Source: Oscillospiraceae bacterium (GTDB taxonomy: Bacteria > Bacillota > Clostridia > Oscillospirales > Ruminococcaceae). From it: a DNA stretch of 6,114 nucleotides. The DNA is taken from assembly GCA_016303235.1 (NCBI GenBank), contig JAEDMB010000115.1, positions 1 through 6,114 on the forward strand, given 5' to 3'. This document shows, in pieces, positions 1 through 6,027 of this stretch. How positions within the stretch are numbered: position 1 is the stretch's first letter; each line of letters starts with the position of its first letter. The position numbers and the translations under genes are program-made. The notes below the pieces were generated by a model. It was not told where the DNA came from and ran no database searches. It saw only the letters and a program-made list of their open reading frames with translations.

Positions 1-158
1 AGATAAAGACATCGGGAACTGACATTGATAAGATAATGCCTCCTGTTTCCCGTTTCGGCGGTGGAGCAAGGGCAGAGAAAAAGCAAGCAGTTATTGAAAA
101 ACTTAAAGCATTTTTTGAAAAGTATTATGGTCTGACAACAATGAGTCTGGAAGAATAA
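1..158 (+). CDS. hsdR: C-terminal end of a type I restriction enzyme R subunit (HsdR-like), partial
   Basis: Only the last 51 codons are present (reading frame beginning at base 3, TAA at 156-158); the gene continues off the left edge. The tail contains the segment DKIMPPVSRFGGG followed by a charged helix and a FFEKYYGL-like ending. From memory this matches the C-terminal end of Firmicutes HsdR, the ATP-dependent translocase/nuclease subunit of type I restriction-modification systems, whose HsdM and HsdS partners would be expected upstream. No catalytic motif lies in the visible part, so the call rests on a short tail. The stop codon is followed at once by a strong hairpin, so this is the last gene of its unit. 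It faces the MetE-like gene and has no visible link to it. Confidence 0.62.
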   Translation, partial: IKTSGTDIDKIMPPVSRFGGGARAEKKQAVIEKLKAFFEKYYGLTTMSLEE

Positions 159-163
159 CAGAT

Positions 164-210
164 AAAAAAATCTGATACATTGTTTATGTGTATCAGACTT
201 TTTATATTTT
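164..210. terminator. Bidirectional rho-independent terminator
   Basis: A perfect 9-bp stem (TCTGATACA at 171-179, TGTATCAGA at 189-197) encloses a 9-nt loop. It is flanked by an A run on the left (164-170) and a T run on the right (199-203, continuing T-rich). It therefore reads as hairpin plus U-tract in both directions, ending the rightward HsdR-like transcript and the leftward MetE-like transcript, which converge here. Confidence 0.85.
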
Positions 211-265
211 GATTATTTTGAATTTGATAAATTCCAAAAACGTGAAATAAAGAAGATATATATTT

Positions 266-1381
266 TTATTTCCATACTTCTTCAGCAATTTCCTTAACGA
301 GAGCAAGTTTTGCCCACTGCTGAGCGTCAGTAAGTTTATTTCCTATTTCGCATGAAGCAAATCCGCATTGTGGACTGAGATAAAGTCTCTCTAAAGGAAC
401 AAATTTAGTCGCTTCATAGATTCTTGCAATAATAGTTTCCTTGTTCTCGAGGTCTGGAGTTTTGCTTGTAATGAGACCAAGTACTACCTTTTTATCACCT
501 GAAATATATTTAAGAGGTTCAAATCCGCCTGAACGTTCATCATCATATTCAAGATAGTAAGCGTCAACATTTTCCTGACCGAAAAGCTCTTTTGCAATGC
601 TGTCATAAGCACCACTGCTGAAGAATGTGGAATGATAGTTTCCTCGGCAGACATGAGTTGAGATAGTCAGGTCATCAGGTTTTCCCTCGATTGCAAGGTT
701 GTTCACAAGGAGCAGCTTCGCTTTAATACTGTCAAGATTTGCACCTTTTCCATAACGTTCAATGCTTCCGTTTGCAACAAGAACTCCCCATGTACAGTCA
801 TCAAACTGAATATTTCGGCAACCTGCTTCATAGAGGTCAGCAATGACTTTACGGTATGCTATGGCAATATCCTGAATCAGTTCCTCGTCTGTAGCATAGA
901 TTTCTCTTGTTTTGTTAATATTCTTTGGAGTTACAAACTGCTGATAAGTCTGTGCAGGAGCGGGCATTGTCTGTCTTGCAACAGTATTTTCGTCATCAAA
1001 CTGCTTTAAAAATTTGAAATGTTCAACAAACGGATGATTTTCAGCTTTAATCCTGCCTGTAAGCCATACATCATCAAGACGTGCAAGCTCTGCATTGAAC
1101 TGGACTCCGCTTCCTGTATCCTCATGGGCAACGCCCCCGAATCCCCACATAAAGTCGAGATGCCAGTACTGACGGCGAAATTCTCCGTCACTGATAATAT
1201 GATAGCCAGCTTCTTTCTGTTTCTGAACAAGCTCAGTAATTGCCTTATCCTCAACCGCAGTAAGCTGTTCCTTATTAATTTTGCCTTCTTTAAAGTCAGC
1301 TCGTGCTTTCTTCAGTTCAGCAGGTCGAAGAAAACTTCCCACGAAGTCGTAGCGGTATGGTGCTTTAATTTTATTGCTCAT
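266..1381 (-). CDS. Short MetE-like cobalamin-independent methyltransferase (YxjG/YxjH type)
   Basis: 371 aa, a single TIM-barrel-type domain corresponding to the C-terminal catalytic half of MetE, about half the length of full MetE (around 750 aa). Visible motifs are VGSFLRP at 14-20, DGE at 65-67, FDD at 193-195, and the zinc ligands of the family: H243-x-C245 (in STHVCRGN), E278 (in YLEYDD) and C339 (in SPQCGF). The family transfers a methyl group to homocysteine or a similar thiol to give methionine. In short homologues such as B. subtilis YxjG/YxjH the methyl donor is not settled, so the substrate here is open. The enzyme should be cytoplasmic. ATG at 1379-1381 is preceded by AAAAGGAG (1390-1397). 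The gene lies 106 bp downstream of the LysR gene on the same strand but has its own promoter and paired operator-like palindromes. The leader is only about 30 nt, too short for a SAM riboswitch or T-box. Confidence 0.88.
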   Translation of the reverse strand: MSNKIKAPYRYDFVGSFLRPAELKKARADFKEGKINKEQLTAVEDKAITELVQKQKEAGYHIISDGEFRRQYWHLDFMWGFGGVAHEDTGSGVQFNAELARLDDVWLTGRIKAENHPFVEHFKFLKQFDDENTVARQTMPAPAQTYQQFVTPKNINKTREIYATDEELIQDIAIAYRKVIADLYEAGCRNIQFDDCTWGVLVANGSIERYGKGANLDSIKAKLLLVNNLAIEGKPDDLTISTHVCRGNYHSTFFSSGAYDSIAKELFGQENVDAYYLEYDDERSGGFEPLKYISGDKKVVLGLITSKTPDLENKETIIARIYEATKFVPLERLYLSPQCGFASCEIGNKLTDAQQWAKLALVKEIAEEVWK

Positions 1382-1419
1382 AATATAATCTCCTTTTTGT
1401 ATTGATTTGGTATGCTTAG

Positions 1420-1448
1420 ATTATATCACATCAATATTTATTTGTAAA
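1420..1448 (-). promoter_or_regulatory. Promoter of the MetE-like gene
   Basis: Reading the minus strand, TTTACA (1448-1443) is followed by a 17-bp spacer and TATAAT (1425-1420). The bases TGTGA directly before the -10 give the TG-extended form common in Gram-positive bacteria. The likely start of transcription is near 1413, leaving a leader of about 30 nt that ends in the ribosome binding site at 1390-1397. Confidence 0.8.
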
Positions 1449-1455
1449 ATACAAA
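1441..1455. promoter_or_regulatory. Promoter-proximal LysR-type operator candidate (over the -35 box)
   Basis: A 15-bp palindrome, TTTGTA-AAA-TACAAA, centred at 1448. This is about 35 bp upstream of the predicted start of the MetE-like transcript and overlaps its -35 hexamer. It contains T-N11-A (T1442, A1454). It shares the TnGT...ACnA skeleton with the palindrome at 1472-1486, and the two centres are 31 bp apart (three helical turns). This fits the activation site of a LysR-type promoter. Confidence 0.55.
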
Positions 1456-1471
1456 AAATATTCAGTTCATC

Positions 1472-1486
1472 ATAGTTTAAAACTAT
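1472..1486. promoter_or_regulatory. Distal LysR-type operator candidate (recognition site)
   Basis: A 15-bp near-perfect dyad, ATAGTTT-A-AAACTAT, placed directly after the LysR stop codon (TGA, minus strand, 1490-1488). Its centre at 1479 is about 66 bp upstream of the predicted MetE-like transcription start, where LysR-type regulators usually have their main recognition site. It contains T-N11-A (T1473, A1485). It is AT-only apart from one G and one C and has no adjacent U-tract, so a terminator reading is less likely. Confidence 0.6.
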
Positions 1487-1487
1487 A

Positions 1488-2384
1488 TCAGAAATATTTT
1501 CTGATAGCATTTATATAATATTCTGCCATAGGAGACAAAACAGCTTTCTTATTTGTAATGTATCCTATATTCATTTCGCAGTTTTCATTCAAAGGTACCG
1601 AGATAATATTGTTTCCATTCAGCTTTCGGTCTATGACTCCGCTTGAAATAGTATAACCATTAAGACCAATAAGCAGATTGAAAAGTGTTGCACGGTCACG
1701 TACACGTATATTCTTTGAATGTTCAGCAGTACTGAGAATTTCCTCTGAAAAGTAAAATGAGTTATGTTCTCCCTGTTCAAAGGAAAGATAAGGGTAATCC
1801 TCTAAATCTTCAAGAGAAACACTTTCTCTGTTTGCAAGAGGATGTGTTTTGCATATAAAAACATGTGGTTTAGCCGTAAACAGTTCCGTAAATTCAAGGT
1901 CACTCTGTTTCAGTAATTTTCTGATTACAGTTTCATTAAATTCAGTAAGATACAGAATACCTATTTCACTTTTCAGGCATCTCACATCTTCAATTATTTC
2001 GTAAGTCTGAGTTTCCCTGAGCTTGAAATCATACTTATCCTCACCGAATTTCTTGATAAGGTCAACAAAGGCATTTACAGCAAAAGAGTAATGCTGAGCA
2101 GATACACTGAAATCACGTTTTCTTTTTTGTTTACCACAGTATTTATCCTCAAGCAGATTTGCCTGCTCCACAACCTGACGGGCATATCGCAGAAATTCCT
2201 CACCGTCCTTTGTAATTGATACTCCTTTGTTACTCCTTTGAAAAATCACGATATTAAGTTGATTTTCAAGTTCTTTTATTGCATTTGTAAGACTTGGCTG
2301 AGAAATAAACAGTTCTTTTGCAGATTCACTGATATTCTTTTTTTCGGCTGTTGTAATTATGTATTTAAGCTGTTGTAATGTCAT
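1488..2384 (-). CDS. LysR-type transcriptional regulator, probable regulator of the MetE-like gene
   Basis: 298 aa from the chosen start. The N-terminus (about 1-60) is a winged helix-turn-helix of the LysR family: MTLQQLKYI, then an HTH at about 18-37 (ISESAKELFISQPSLTNAIK) and the wing sequence GVSITKDGEEFL. A linker helix spans about 61-88, and a periplasmic-binding-protein-like effector domain fills about 92-298. A longer start nine codons upstream (2411) would overlap the end of the response regulator gene. ATG at 2382-2384 is preferred because it has AGGAG (2392-2396) 7 nt before it and gives the standard family N-terminus. The gene follows the response regulator by 19 nt, so it is probably the third gene of the kinase operon. 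Paired T-N11-A palindromes lie just downstream, before the MetE-like gene, suggesting that gene as a target. The co-inducer cannot be read from the sequence; a methionine-pathway intermediate is a reasonable guess by analogy with MetR. Confidence 0.92.
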   Translation of the reverse strand: MTLQQLKYIITTAEKKNISESAKELFISQPSLTNAIKELENQLNIVIFQRSNKGVSITKDGEEFLRYARQVVEQANLLEDKYCGKQKRKRDFSVSAQHYSFAVNAFVDLIKKFGEDKYDFKLRETQTYEIIEDVRCLKSEIGILYLTEFNETVIRKLLKQSDLEFTELFTAKPHVFICKTHPLANRESVSLEDLEDYPYLSFEQGEHNSFYFSEEILSTAEHSKNIRVRDRATLFNLLIGLNGYTISSGVIDRKLNGNNIISVPLNENCEMNIGYITNKKAVLSPMAEYYINAIRKYF

Positions 2385-2403
2385 TTTTATTCTCCTGTAT
2401 TTT

Positions 2404-3084
2404 TTACTCATTCCATCGATAAAGCATACAAGGTCTTCCGCCTGTTTCGTAATTCATACGTCCTACAATGCTTCCTTTTTCAAGGAGGTAATTCATATAT
2501 CTGCGAACAGTCACTCTTGAAAGTCCAACTTTATCTGCAATCACTTCACTGGTGAATTCATTATTTCTGTTTTCCTTCATAAACTGACACATTTTTTCTA
2601 AAGTCTGTTCCTGAATACCTTTCGGGAACTGTTCAGATGTTTTTGAAGATTTCAGGTTATTTTCAAGAAGTGCATCAATATGGTGCTGTTTGAATGCTGA
2701 AAGGTCATGAAACGCATCCTGTCGGCTGATAAAGGTTTCAAGAGCCTGCTGAAATCTTGAATTGTAAAACGGTTTCACAAGATAATCAACTATACCAAGT
2801 CTTAATGCTTCTTCAATAGTTGTGCTGTCGTTTGCGGCTGTAACCATAATAACTGAAACGGGCAGTTCTTTTTCTCTTATCATGCGAAGCAGAGTAAGAC
2901 CATTCATCTGTGGCATATACTGGTCAAGTATAACAAGGTGAATTACGTTGTTCTGAAGATATTCAAGAGCAGAATTGCCGTCACGACAGACTGCACACAC
3001 ATGAAAATGATTATTCTGATTTACATATTGCTTGTTAATCATAGCGACCATCGGGTCGTCTTCGACTATTAATACTTCGTACAT
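2404..3084 (-). CDS. Response regulator, DcuR/CitB (DpiA) family
   Basis: 226 aa from the chosen start. The receiver domain (about 1-120) has the acidic pair D9-D10, phosphoacceptor D54 in LVILDQYMP, T82 and K104 in YLVKPF, so all residues needed for phosphorylation are present. After a linker (about 121-160), the C-terminus carries a helix-turn-helix (about 178-201, TSEVIADKVGLSRVTVRRYM) and the GGRP (215-218) tail typical of regulators paired with DcuS/CitA-type kinases. A start 21 codons upstream (3147) would run inside the kinase gene. ATG at 3082-3084 has AAGGAG directly upstream (CTCCT on the plus strand at 3091-3095), which overlaps the kinase stop codon, so translation of the two is probably coupled. 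Likely DNA targets are in the divergent promoter region at 4676-4865. Confidence 0.93.
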   Translation of the reverse strand: MYEVLIVEDDPMVAMINKQYVNQNNHFHVCAVCRDGNSALEYLQNNVIHLVILDQYMPQMNGLTLLRMIREKELPVSVIMVTAANDSTTIEEALRLGIVDYLVKPFYNSRFQQALETFISRQDAFHDLSAFKQHHIDALLENNLKSSKTSEQFPKGIQEQTLEKMCQFMKENRNNEFTSEVIADKVGLSRVTVRRYMNYLLEKGSIVGRMNYETGGRPCMLYRWNE

Positions 3085-3094
3085 AATTTTCTCC

Positions 3095-4675
3095 TTAATC
3101 TGTAAGAGTAATTGTAAATGAAGTTCCCATATCCTTTTCAGACTCAACGCTGATAGTTCCGTTATATTTTTTTATAAGTTCATTCACTATGTATAAGCCT
3201 GTACCTCTGCCGTCACCTTTAGTAGAAAATCCGTTTCTGAATATATCGTCTTTAATTTCGTCTGGAATACCTGTTCCTGTATCATCAACATTGATTATCA
3301 TTGCATGAGGCTGAGTAAAAATACCTATTGATAGTTGTTTAGGCTGTTTACTGGTTGAATTAAGAGAATCAAGAGAGTTTTCAATAAGATTTCCAATTAT
3401 TGTCACAAGGTCACCTGACGGAAGAGATATATTATTACGGTGCAGACAGCTCTCCTTTTCAATACTAAACTGAACGTTGAGTTCTGCCGAGCGTGAATAT
3501 TTGCCGATAAGCAATGCACATATTGTAGGGTCATCAATATTCTTCATTATTCTGTGAATAAAACTCTGCTGAATTGAAGTAAGATTAGTGATATACTCAC
3601 TTGCCTCCTGAGTATTTCCCATTTGAATAAGTCCGAGTATGACATGAAGTTTATTTGTGAAATCATGATTATTTGCCCGCATTGACTCCACAAGAAAACG
3701 TACTCCCGATAAATCTTCGGCAATGCGTGTCAGTTCAGTTCTGTCACGCAGGATACATAATGCACCTTCAATATTATCATTTTCCATGACAGGTATCTTA
3801 TCAGCAATGATATCTGAGCCTTTAATGAAATGCAAAGGTATATGAAAACTTTTTTCACCCGTTTCAAGAGTAGTTTTCAATGACATATCAGTAACTATAT
3901 TGCTTGAACCGTTCATCATGGATTCAGCTGATTTATTCATATAAATGATATTTTCGTCCTTGTCAACTGCAATTATACCTTCTTCAAGTGATTCAAGAAT
4001 ATTTTCACGAATACTGAACATTGCACTGAATGTATCAGGCTCATAACCAAGCAGATTCTCCTTAATTCGCTTTGAAAGAATTGATGAAAGAATAATCGCG
4101 AATATAATAACTCCCATCGTACAGACAATATGAATGAATATTGTATTGAATACTATCCTGTTTATGTTTCGGTTGAGCATTACAGCAATAACAAATCCTG
4201 TATAATTGCCGTCTTTATCATAAACGGGAGCATATGCACGTCTTTGTGAGCCTGAAGGTCCTGTACTGCTTTCGACATATGCTGAATAGCCGAAAGTATC
4301 AAAATCTGGAACAGTACCATTATAATGAGTGTTTATCAATTCTTTATTAGTGTGATAATTTCGCAGATTATCTTTATCAATAAGGGAAATAACATCAATA
4401 TTTGACATTGACTGCTTCATTGTATCAAGATAGTCACAAGTTATATCGGCAACGGGGCTATCTGAATTTTCAAGTTCTGTCTGAACTATATTTGATTGTG
4501 AAACTGCCTGAGCAATGTTTTTCAGGTTTTCATCAAGACTTTTTCTTTCAGAGTTCAGATTTACCCATATACTGAAAACTGCAATTAAGACAGTCATAAA
4601 TGAAACAAGTATCATCAGTGTGGAAAATATCTCACGCTGTATTTTTTTTACAGGACGTTTTTTCAAAACTTTCAT
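3095..4675 (-). CDS. Sensor histidine kinase, DcuS/CitA (DpiB) family
   Basis: 526 aa membrane kinase. Domains in order: basic N-terminus, TM1 at about 17-38, an extracytoplasmic PAS-like (Cache) sensor at about 40-173, TM2 at about 175-200, a cytoplasmic PAS domain at about 221-315, a dimerisation/phosphotransfer helix with H337 (NNHDFTNKLHVI), and the ATPase domain with N-box NLIENSLDS (429-437), DDTGTGIP (464-471), FSTK (483-486) and GRGTGLYIV (489-497). In the sensor, R105-x-x-H108 and the R145-R146 / APVYDKDG segment resemble the carboxylate-binding residues of DcuS and CitA, so a di- or tricarboxylate ligand is likely but unproven. ATG at 4673-4675 follows AAAGGCGG, a weaker but well-placed ribosome binding site. 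It is the first gene of an operon with the response regulator (10-nt gap) and the LysR gene. No dicarboxylate transporter gene is nearby. Confidence 0.93.
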   Translation of the reverse strand: MKVLKKRPVKKIQREIFSTLMILVSFMTVLIAVFSIWVNLNSERKSLDENLKNIAQAVSQSNIVQTELENSDSPVADITCDYLDTMKQSMSNIDVISLIDKDNLRNYHTNKELINTHYNGTVPDFDTFGYSAYVESSTGPSGSQRRAYAPVYDKDGNYTGFVIAVMLNRNINRIVFNTIFIHIVCTMGVIIFAIILSSILSKRIKENLLGYEPDTFSAMFSIRENILESLEEGIIAVDKDENIIYMNKSAESMMNGSSNIVTDMSLKTTLETGEKSFHIPLHFIKGSDIIADKIPVMENDNIEGALCILRDRTELTRIAEDLSGVRFLVESMRANNHDFTNKLHVILGLIQMGNTQEASEYITNLTSIQQSFIHRIMKNIDDPTICALLIGKYSRSAELNVQFSIEKESCLHRNNISLPSGDLVTIIGNLIENSLDSLNSTSKQPKQLSIGIFTQPHAMIINVDDTGTGIPDEIKDDIFRNGFSTKGDGRGTGLYIVNELIKKYNGTISVESEKDMGTSFTITLTD

Positions 4676-4705
4676 TACCGCCTTTCATTTAATCTTGTTT
4701 ATTAA

Positions 4706-4734
4706 ATTATATCACATTTTCAGGGTTTTGAAAA
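4706..4734 (-). promoter_or_regulatory. Promoter of the kinase / response regulator / LysR operon
   Basis: On the minus strand, TTTTCA (4734-4729) lies 17 bp before TATAAT (4711-4706), with the extension TGTGA directly upstream of the -10. The -35 is weak (4 of 6), as expected for a regulated promoter. The 12-mer ATTATATCACAT (plus strand) at 4706-4717 also occurs at 1420-1431 in the MetE-like promoter. The predicted leader is about 25 nt. Confidence 0.7.
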
Positions 4735-4756
4735 TCCCGAAAATACTTTTGAAAGT
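4725..4756. promoter_or_regulatory. Candidate response-regulator sites: two TTTTGAAA direct repeats
   Basis: The octamer TTTTGAAA occurs at 4726-4733 and 4747-4754, exactly 21 bp apart, so both copies face the same side of the helix. The first overlaps the -35 of the kinase promoter. The second forms the centre of a 14-bp palindrome, TACTTT-TG-AAAGTA (4744-4757). Placement between divergent promoters fits binding by the adjacent response regulator, with possible autoregulation. The region is AT-rich, so chance cannot be excluded. Confidence 0.4.
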
Positions 4757-4804
4757 AAAAAAAGCAGAAAAAATTACAATATGATGTTCAATAATTTCAG
4801 ATGA

Positions 4805-4833
4805 TTGCTTTTTCATCAGGAATGATGTAAAAT
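4805..4833 (+). promoter_or_regulatory. Possible promoter of the PQ-loop / SGNH operon
   Basis: TTGCTT (4805-4810), a 17-bp spacer and TAAAAT (4828-4833) stand 32 bp before the ATG at 4866. The -10 is good (5 of 6) and the -35 poor (3 of 6), suggesting a weak basal promoter that may need an activator. Confidence 0.45.
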
Positions 4834-4865
4834 TTACTTGTAATAAAACATACGGAGGTTTATTT

Positions 4866-5210
4866 ATGGAAACTTTTGCAAGCGTAATGGAAATGATGAT
4901 GGTATTACTTTTCGGTATTTCATGGCCTTTGAATATAGTCAAGGCATGGAAATCAAGAAGTGCAAAGGGTACGAGCGTATTATTCTATACTTTTATATGG
5001 CTGGGATATGTTTTCGCTCTTGCAGGAAAATTCGCACTTATTATAAGTAATGCTCCTGCACCATGGTATGAAACGGTACACTGGTATGTAATGTTCTTCT
5101 ACCTTGTAAATATCGCAATGGTATCTCTTGGAATAATTATTTATTTCAGAAATAAACTCATTGATTCAAAGAAAATGGTTGTACATGACGAAATAGCTGT
5201 ACAGCATTAA
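4866..5210 (+). CDS. Small three-helix membrane protein, PQ-loop / SemiSWEET-like
   Basis: 114 aa with three hydrophobic helices at about 5-25, 35-60 and 70-94, followed by a charged, probably cytoplasmic tail. The first helix and its exit (FGISWPLNIVKAW, then KSRSAKGTS) match the single PQ-loop repeat of bacterial SemiSWEET-like proteins, with P21 in the proline position but leucine in place of glutamine. N82 in the third helix corresponds to the conserved asparagine of that fold. SemiSWEETs form dimers that move sugars, but many short PQ-loop proteins in Firmicutes have no known substrate, so no substrate is assigned. GGAGG at 4854-4858 sits 7 nt before the ATG. The gene is divergent from the sensor kinase operon and only 13 nt from the next gene, with which it is almost certainly co-transcribed. 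Confidence 0.8.
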   Translation: METFASVMEMMMVLLFGISWPLNIVKAWKSRSAKGTSVLFYTFIWLGYVFALAGKFALIISNAPAPWYETVHWYVMFFYLVNIAMVSLGIIIYFRNKLIDSKKMVVHDEIAVQH

Positions 5211-5223
5211 GGAGGAATATATT

Positions 5224-5784
5224 ATGAACGAATACAAAAACGAACTTGACTGTTATACAAGATTAAACAAAGTGGCACAAAAAGGCGGAGTAGTCTTTTT
5301 CGGCTCAACTTTTGCAAAGAATATTCCTGTTTCAGAACTCGGACAGACATTCAATATTAACTGCAATGTTTATAATCGTAGCTTTGCAGACCTTTCAGTT
5401 TTCGATGCACAAGAACTAATCGATGATGCTGTAATGATACTTGCACCTAAAAAAGTAATTTTACAGTTTGGTGAAACTGATATTGAAAGAGGTTATAAGT
5501 CTGTTACTGAGATAATCAATGCTTATGAACAGCTTATCAACAAAATAAAAAAAGTTGATAAAAAAATTAAAATGGTTATAGTTTCGGTATGTTCTGATGA
5601 ACAAGACTGCAAAGATTTAAATATTGCTCTTGAATCACTTGCAGTTAAATGTAAATGTCAGTATGCAGATATTACTACAGCCAAAACAAATGAAATTCCG
5701 TCCATAAAGGCTTTTAGTATGCTAAGATATTTTATACTTGACAAATTTTCATTCTATGATGCAATGAATTTTGTTAATGTTTAA
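5224..5784 (+). CDS. SGNH/GDSL-hydrolase-like protein with altered catalytic motifs
   Basis: 186 aa, soluble, no signal peptide. The order of strands and motifs resembles the SGNH hydrolase fold: VVFFGSTFAKNIP (23-35) where active members have GDS, NRSFADLS (51-58) at the block II position (NRGxGGxT), and LQFGETDIERG (80-90) at the GxND position. Here the serine position appears to be threonine (T29), the GxND asparagine is threonine (T85), and the end (LDKFSFYDAM, 172-181) lacks the DxxH pair. It may therefore be a binding or structural protein, or use different residues; its substrate is unknown. The start is fixed by GGAGG at 5211-5215, 8 nt before the ATG and directly after the stop of the PQ-loop gene, so the two are one operon. 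No clear terminator follows. The fold assignment is by eye and carries most of the uncertainty. Confidence 0.68.
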   Translation: MNEYKNELDCYTRLNKVAQKGGVVFFGSTFAKNIPVSELGQTFNINCNVYNRSFADLSVFDAQELIDDAVMILAPKKVILQFGETDIERGYKSVTEIINAYEQLINKIKKVDKKIKMVIVSVCSDEQDCKDLNIALESLAVKCKCQYADITTAKTNEIPSIKAFSMLRYFILDKFSFYDAMNFVNV

Positions 5785-5866
5785 TTAATAAATACTTTTT
5801 GATTTTTATGCGGAAGAAACGGATATTTTTAAATAAAGATATTCTTAAGTTTGAGTCTGAGTCTAG

Positions 5867-5901
5867 TTCATACAAAAAGTAGTCTACAACGTATGTATGA
5901 A
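5867..5901. repeat. Inverted repeat with a nested palindrome
   Basis: Perfect 8-bp arms TTCATACA (5867-5874) and TGTATGAA (5894-5901) enclose 19 bases. These contain a second palindrome, GTAG-T-CTAC (5879-5887), centred within 1 bp of the outer dyad. No T run follows on either strand, so it is not a normal terminator. A protein-binding or recombination site is possible. Confidence 0.5.
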
Positions 5902-5989
5902 TTAAAACTGTGAGAAAAATACATATGCTTAAAACTAAAATTATTCTTCCTTACTTCCTATAGACTAATTTTTAGATGAACCTTTAATT

Positions 5990-6013
5990 TGACCCCAAAA
6001 CTGACCCCTAAAA
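5990..6013. repeat. 12-nt tandem repeat (TGACCCC unit, two copies)
   Basis: TGACCCCAAAAC (5990-6001) is followed directly by TGACCCCTAAAA (6002-6013). Read on the plus strand in one frame it gives NLTPKLTPKR, a pattern I associate with the extreme C-terminus of some Firmicutes tyrosine recombinases. The frame is open for only about 25 codons, so at most a remnant remains. Confidence 0.4.
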
Positions 6014-6027
6014 GGTTGCTCACAGCA

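Noticed and set aside
1019..1405. 128-codon plus-strand frame over the start of the MetE-like gene
   Set aside because: It is antisense to a well-supported coding region, has no ribosome binding site, and its translation looks like no protein family.
1382..1419. SAM riboswitch or T-box before the MetE-like gene
   Set aside because: The predicted leader is about 30 nt with only a ribosome binding site; there is no room for either structure.
1460..1487. Palindrome after the LysR stop codon as a terminator
   Set aside because: The stem has a single G-C pair, too small a loop for RNA, and the nearest T run is some 15 nt further on; an operator fits better.
4515..4784. 89-codon plus-strand frame across the kinase N-terminus and its promoter
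   Set aside because: It is antisense to the kinase coding region, overlaps the kinase promoter, and has no ribosome binding site.
4800..4817. Inverted repeat GATGA / TCATC near the PQ-loop promoter
   Set aside because: Only 5-bp arms in a sequence rich in ATGATG-like words; chance is sufficient.
4712..4942. 76-codon minus-strand frame over the start of the PQ-loop gene
   Set aside because: It is antisense to a gene with a strong ribosome binding site and spans the divergent promoter region.
5808..5882. 24-codon plus-strand frame beginning MRKKRIF
   Set aside because: There is no ribosome binding site before the ATG and the frame ends inside the dyad at 5867-5901; it is too short to support alone.
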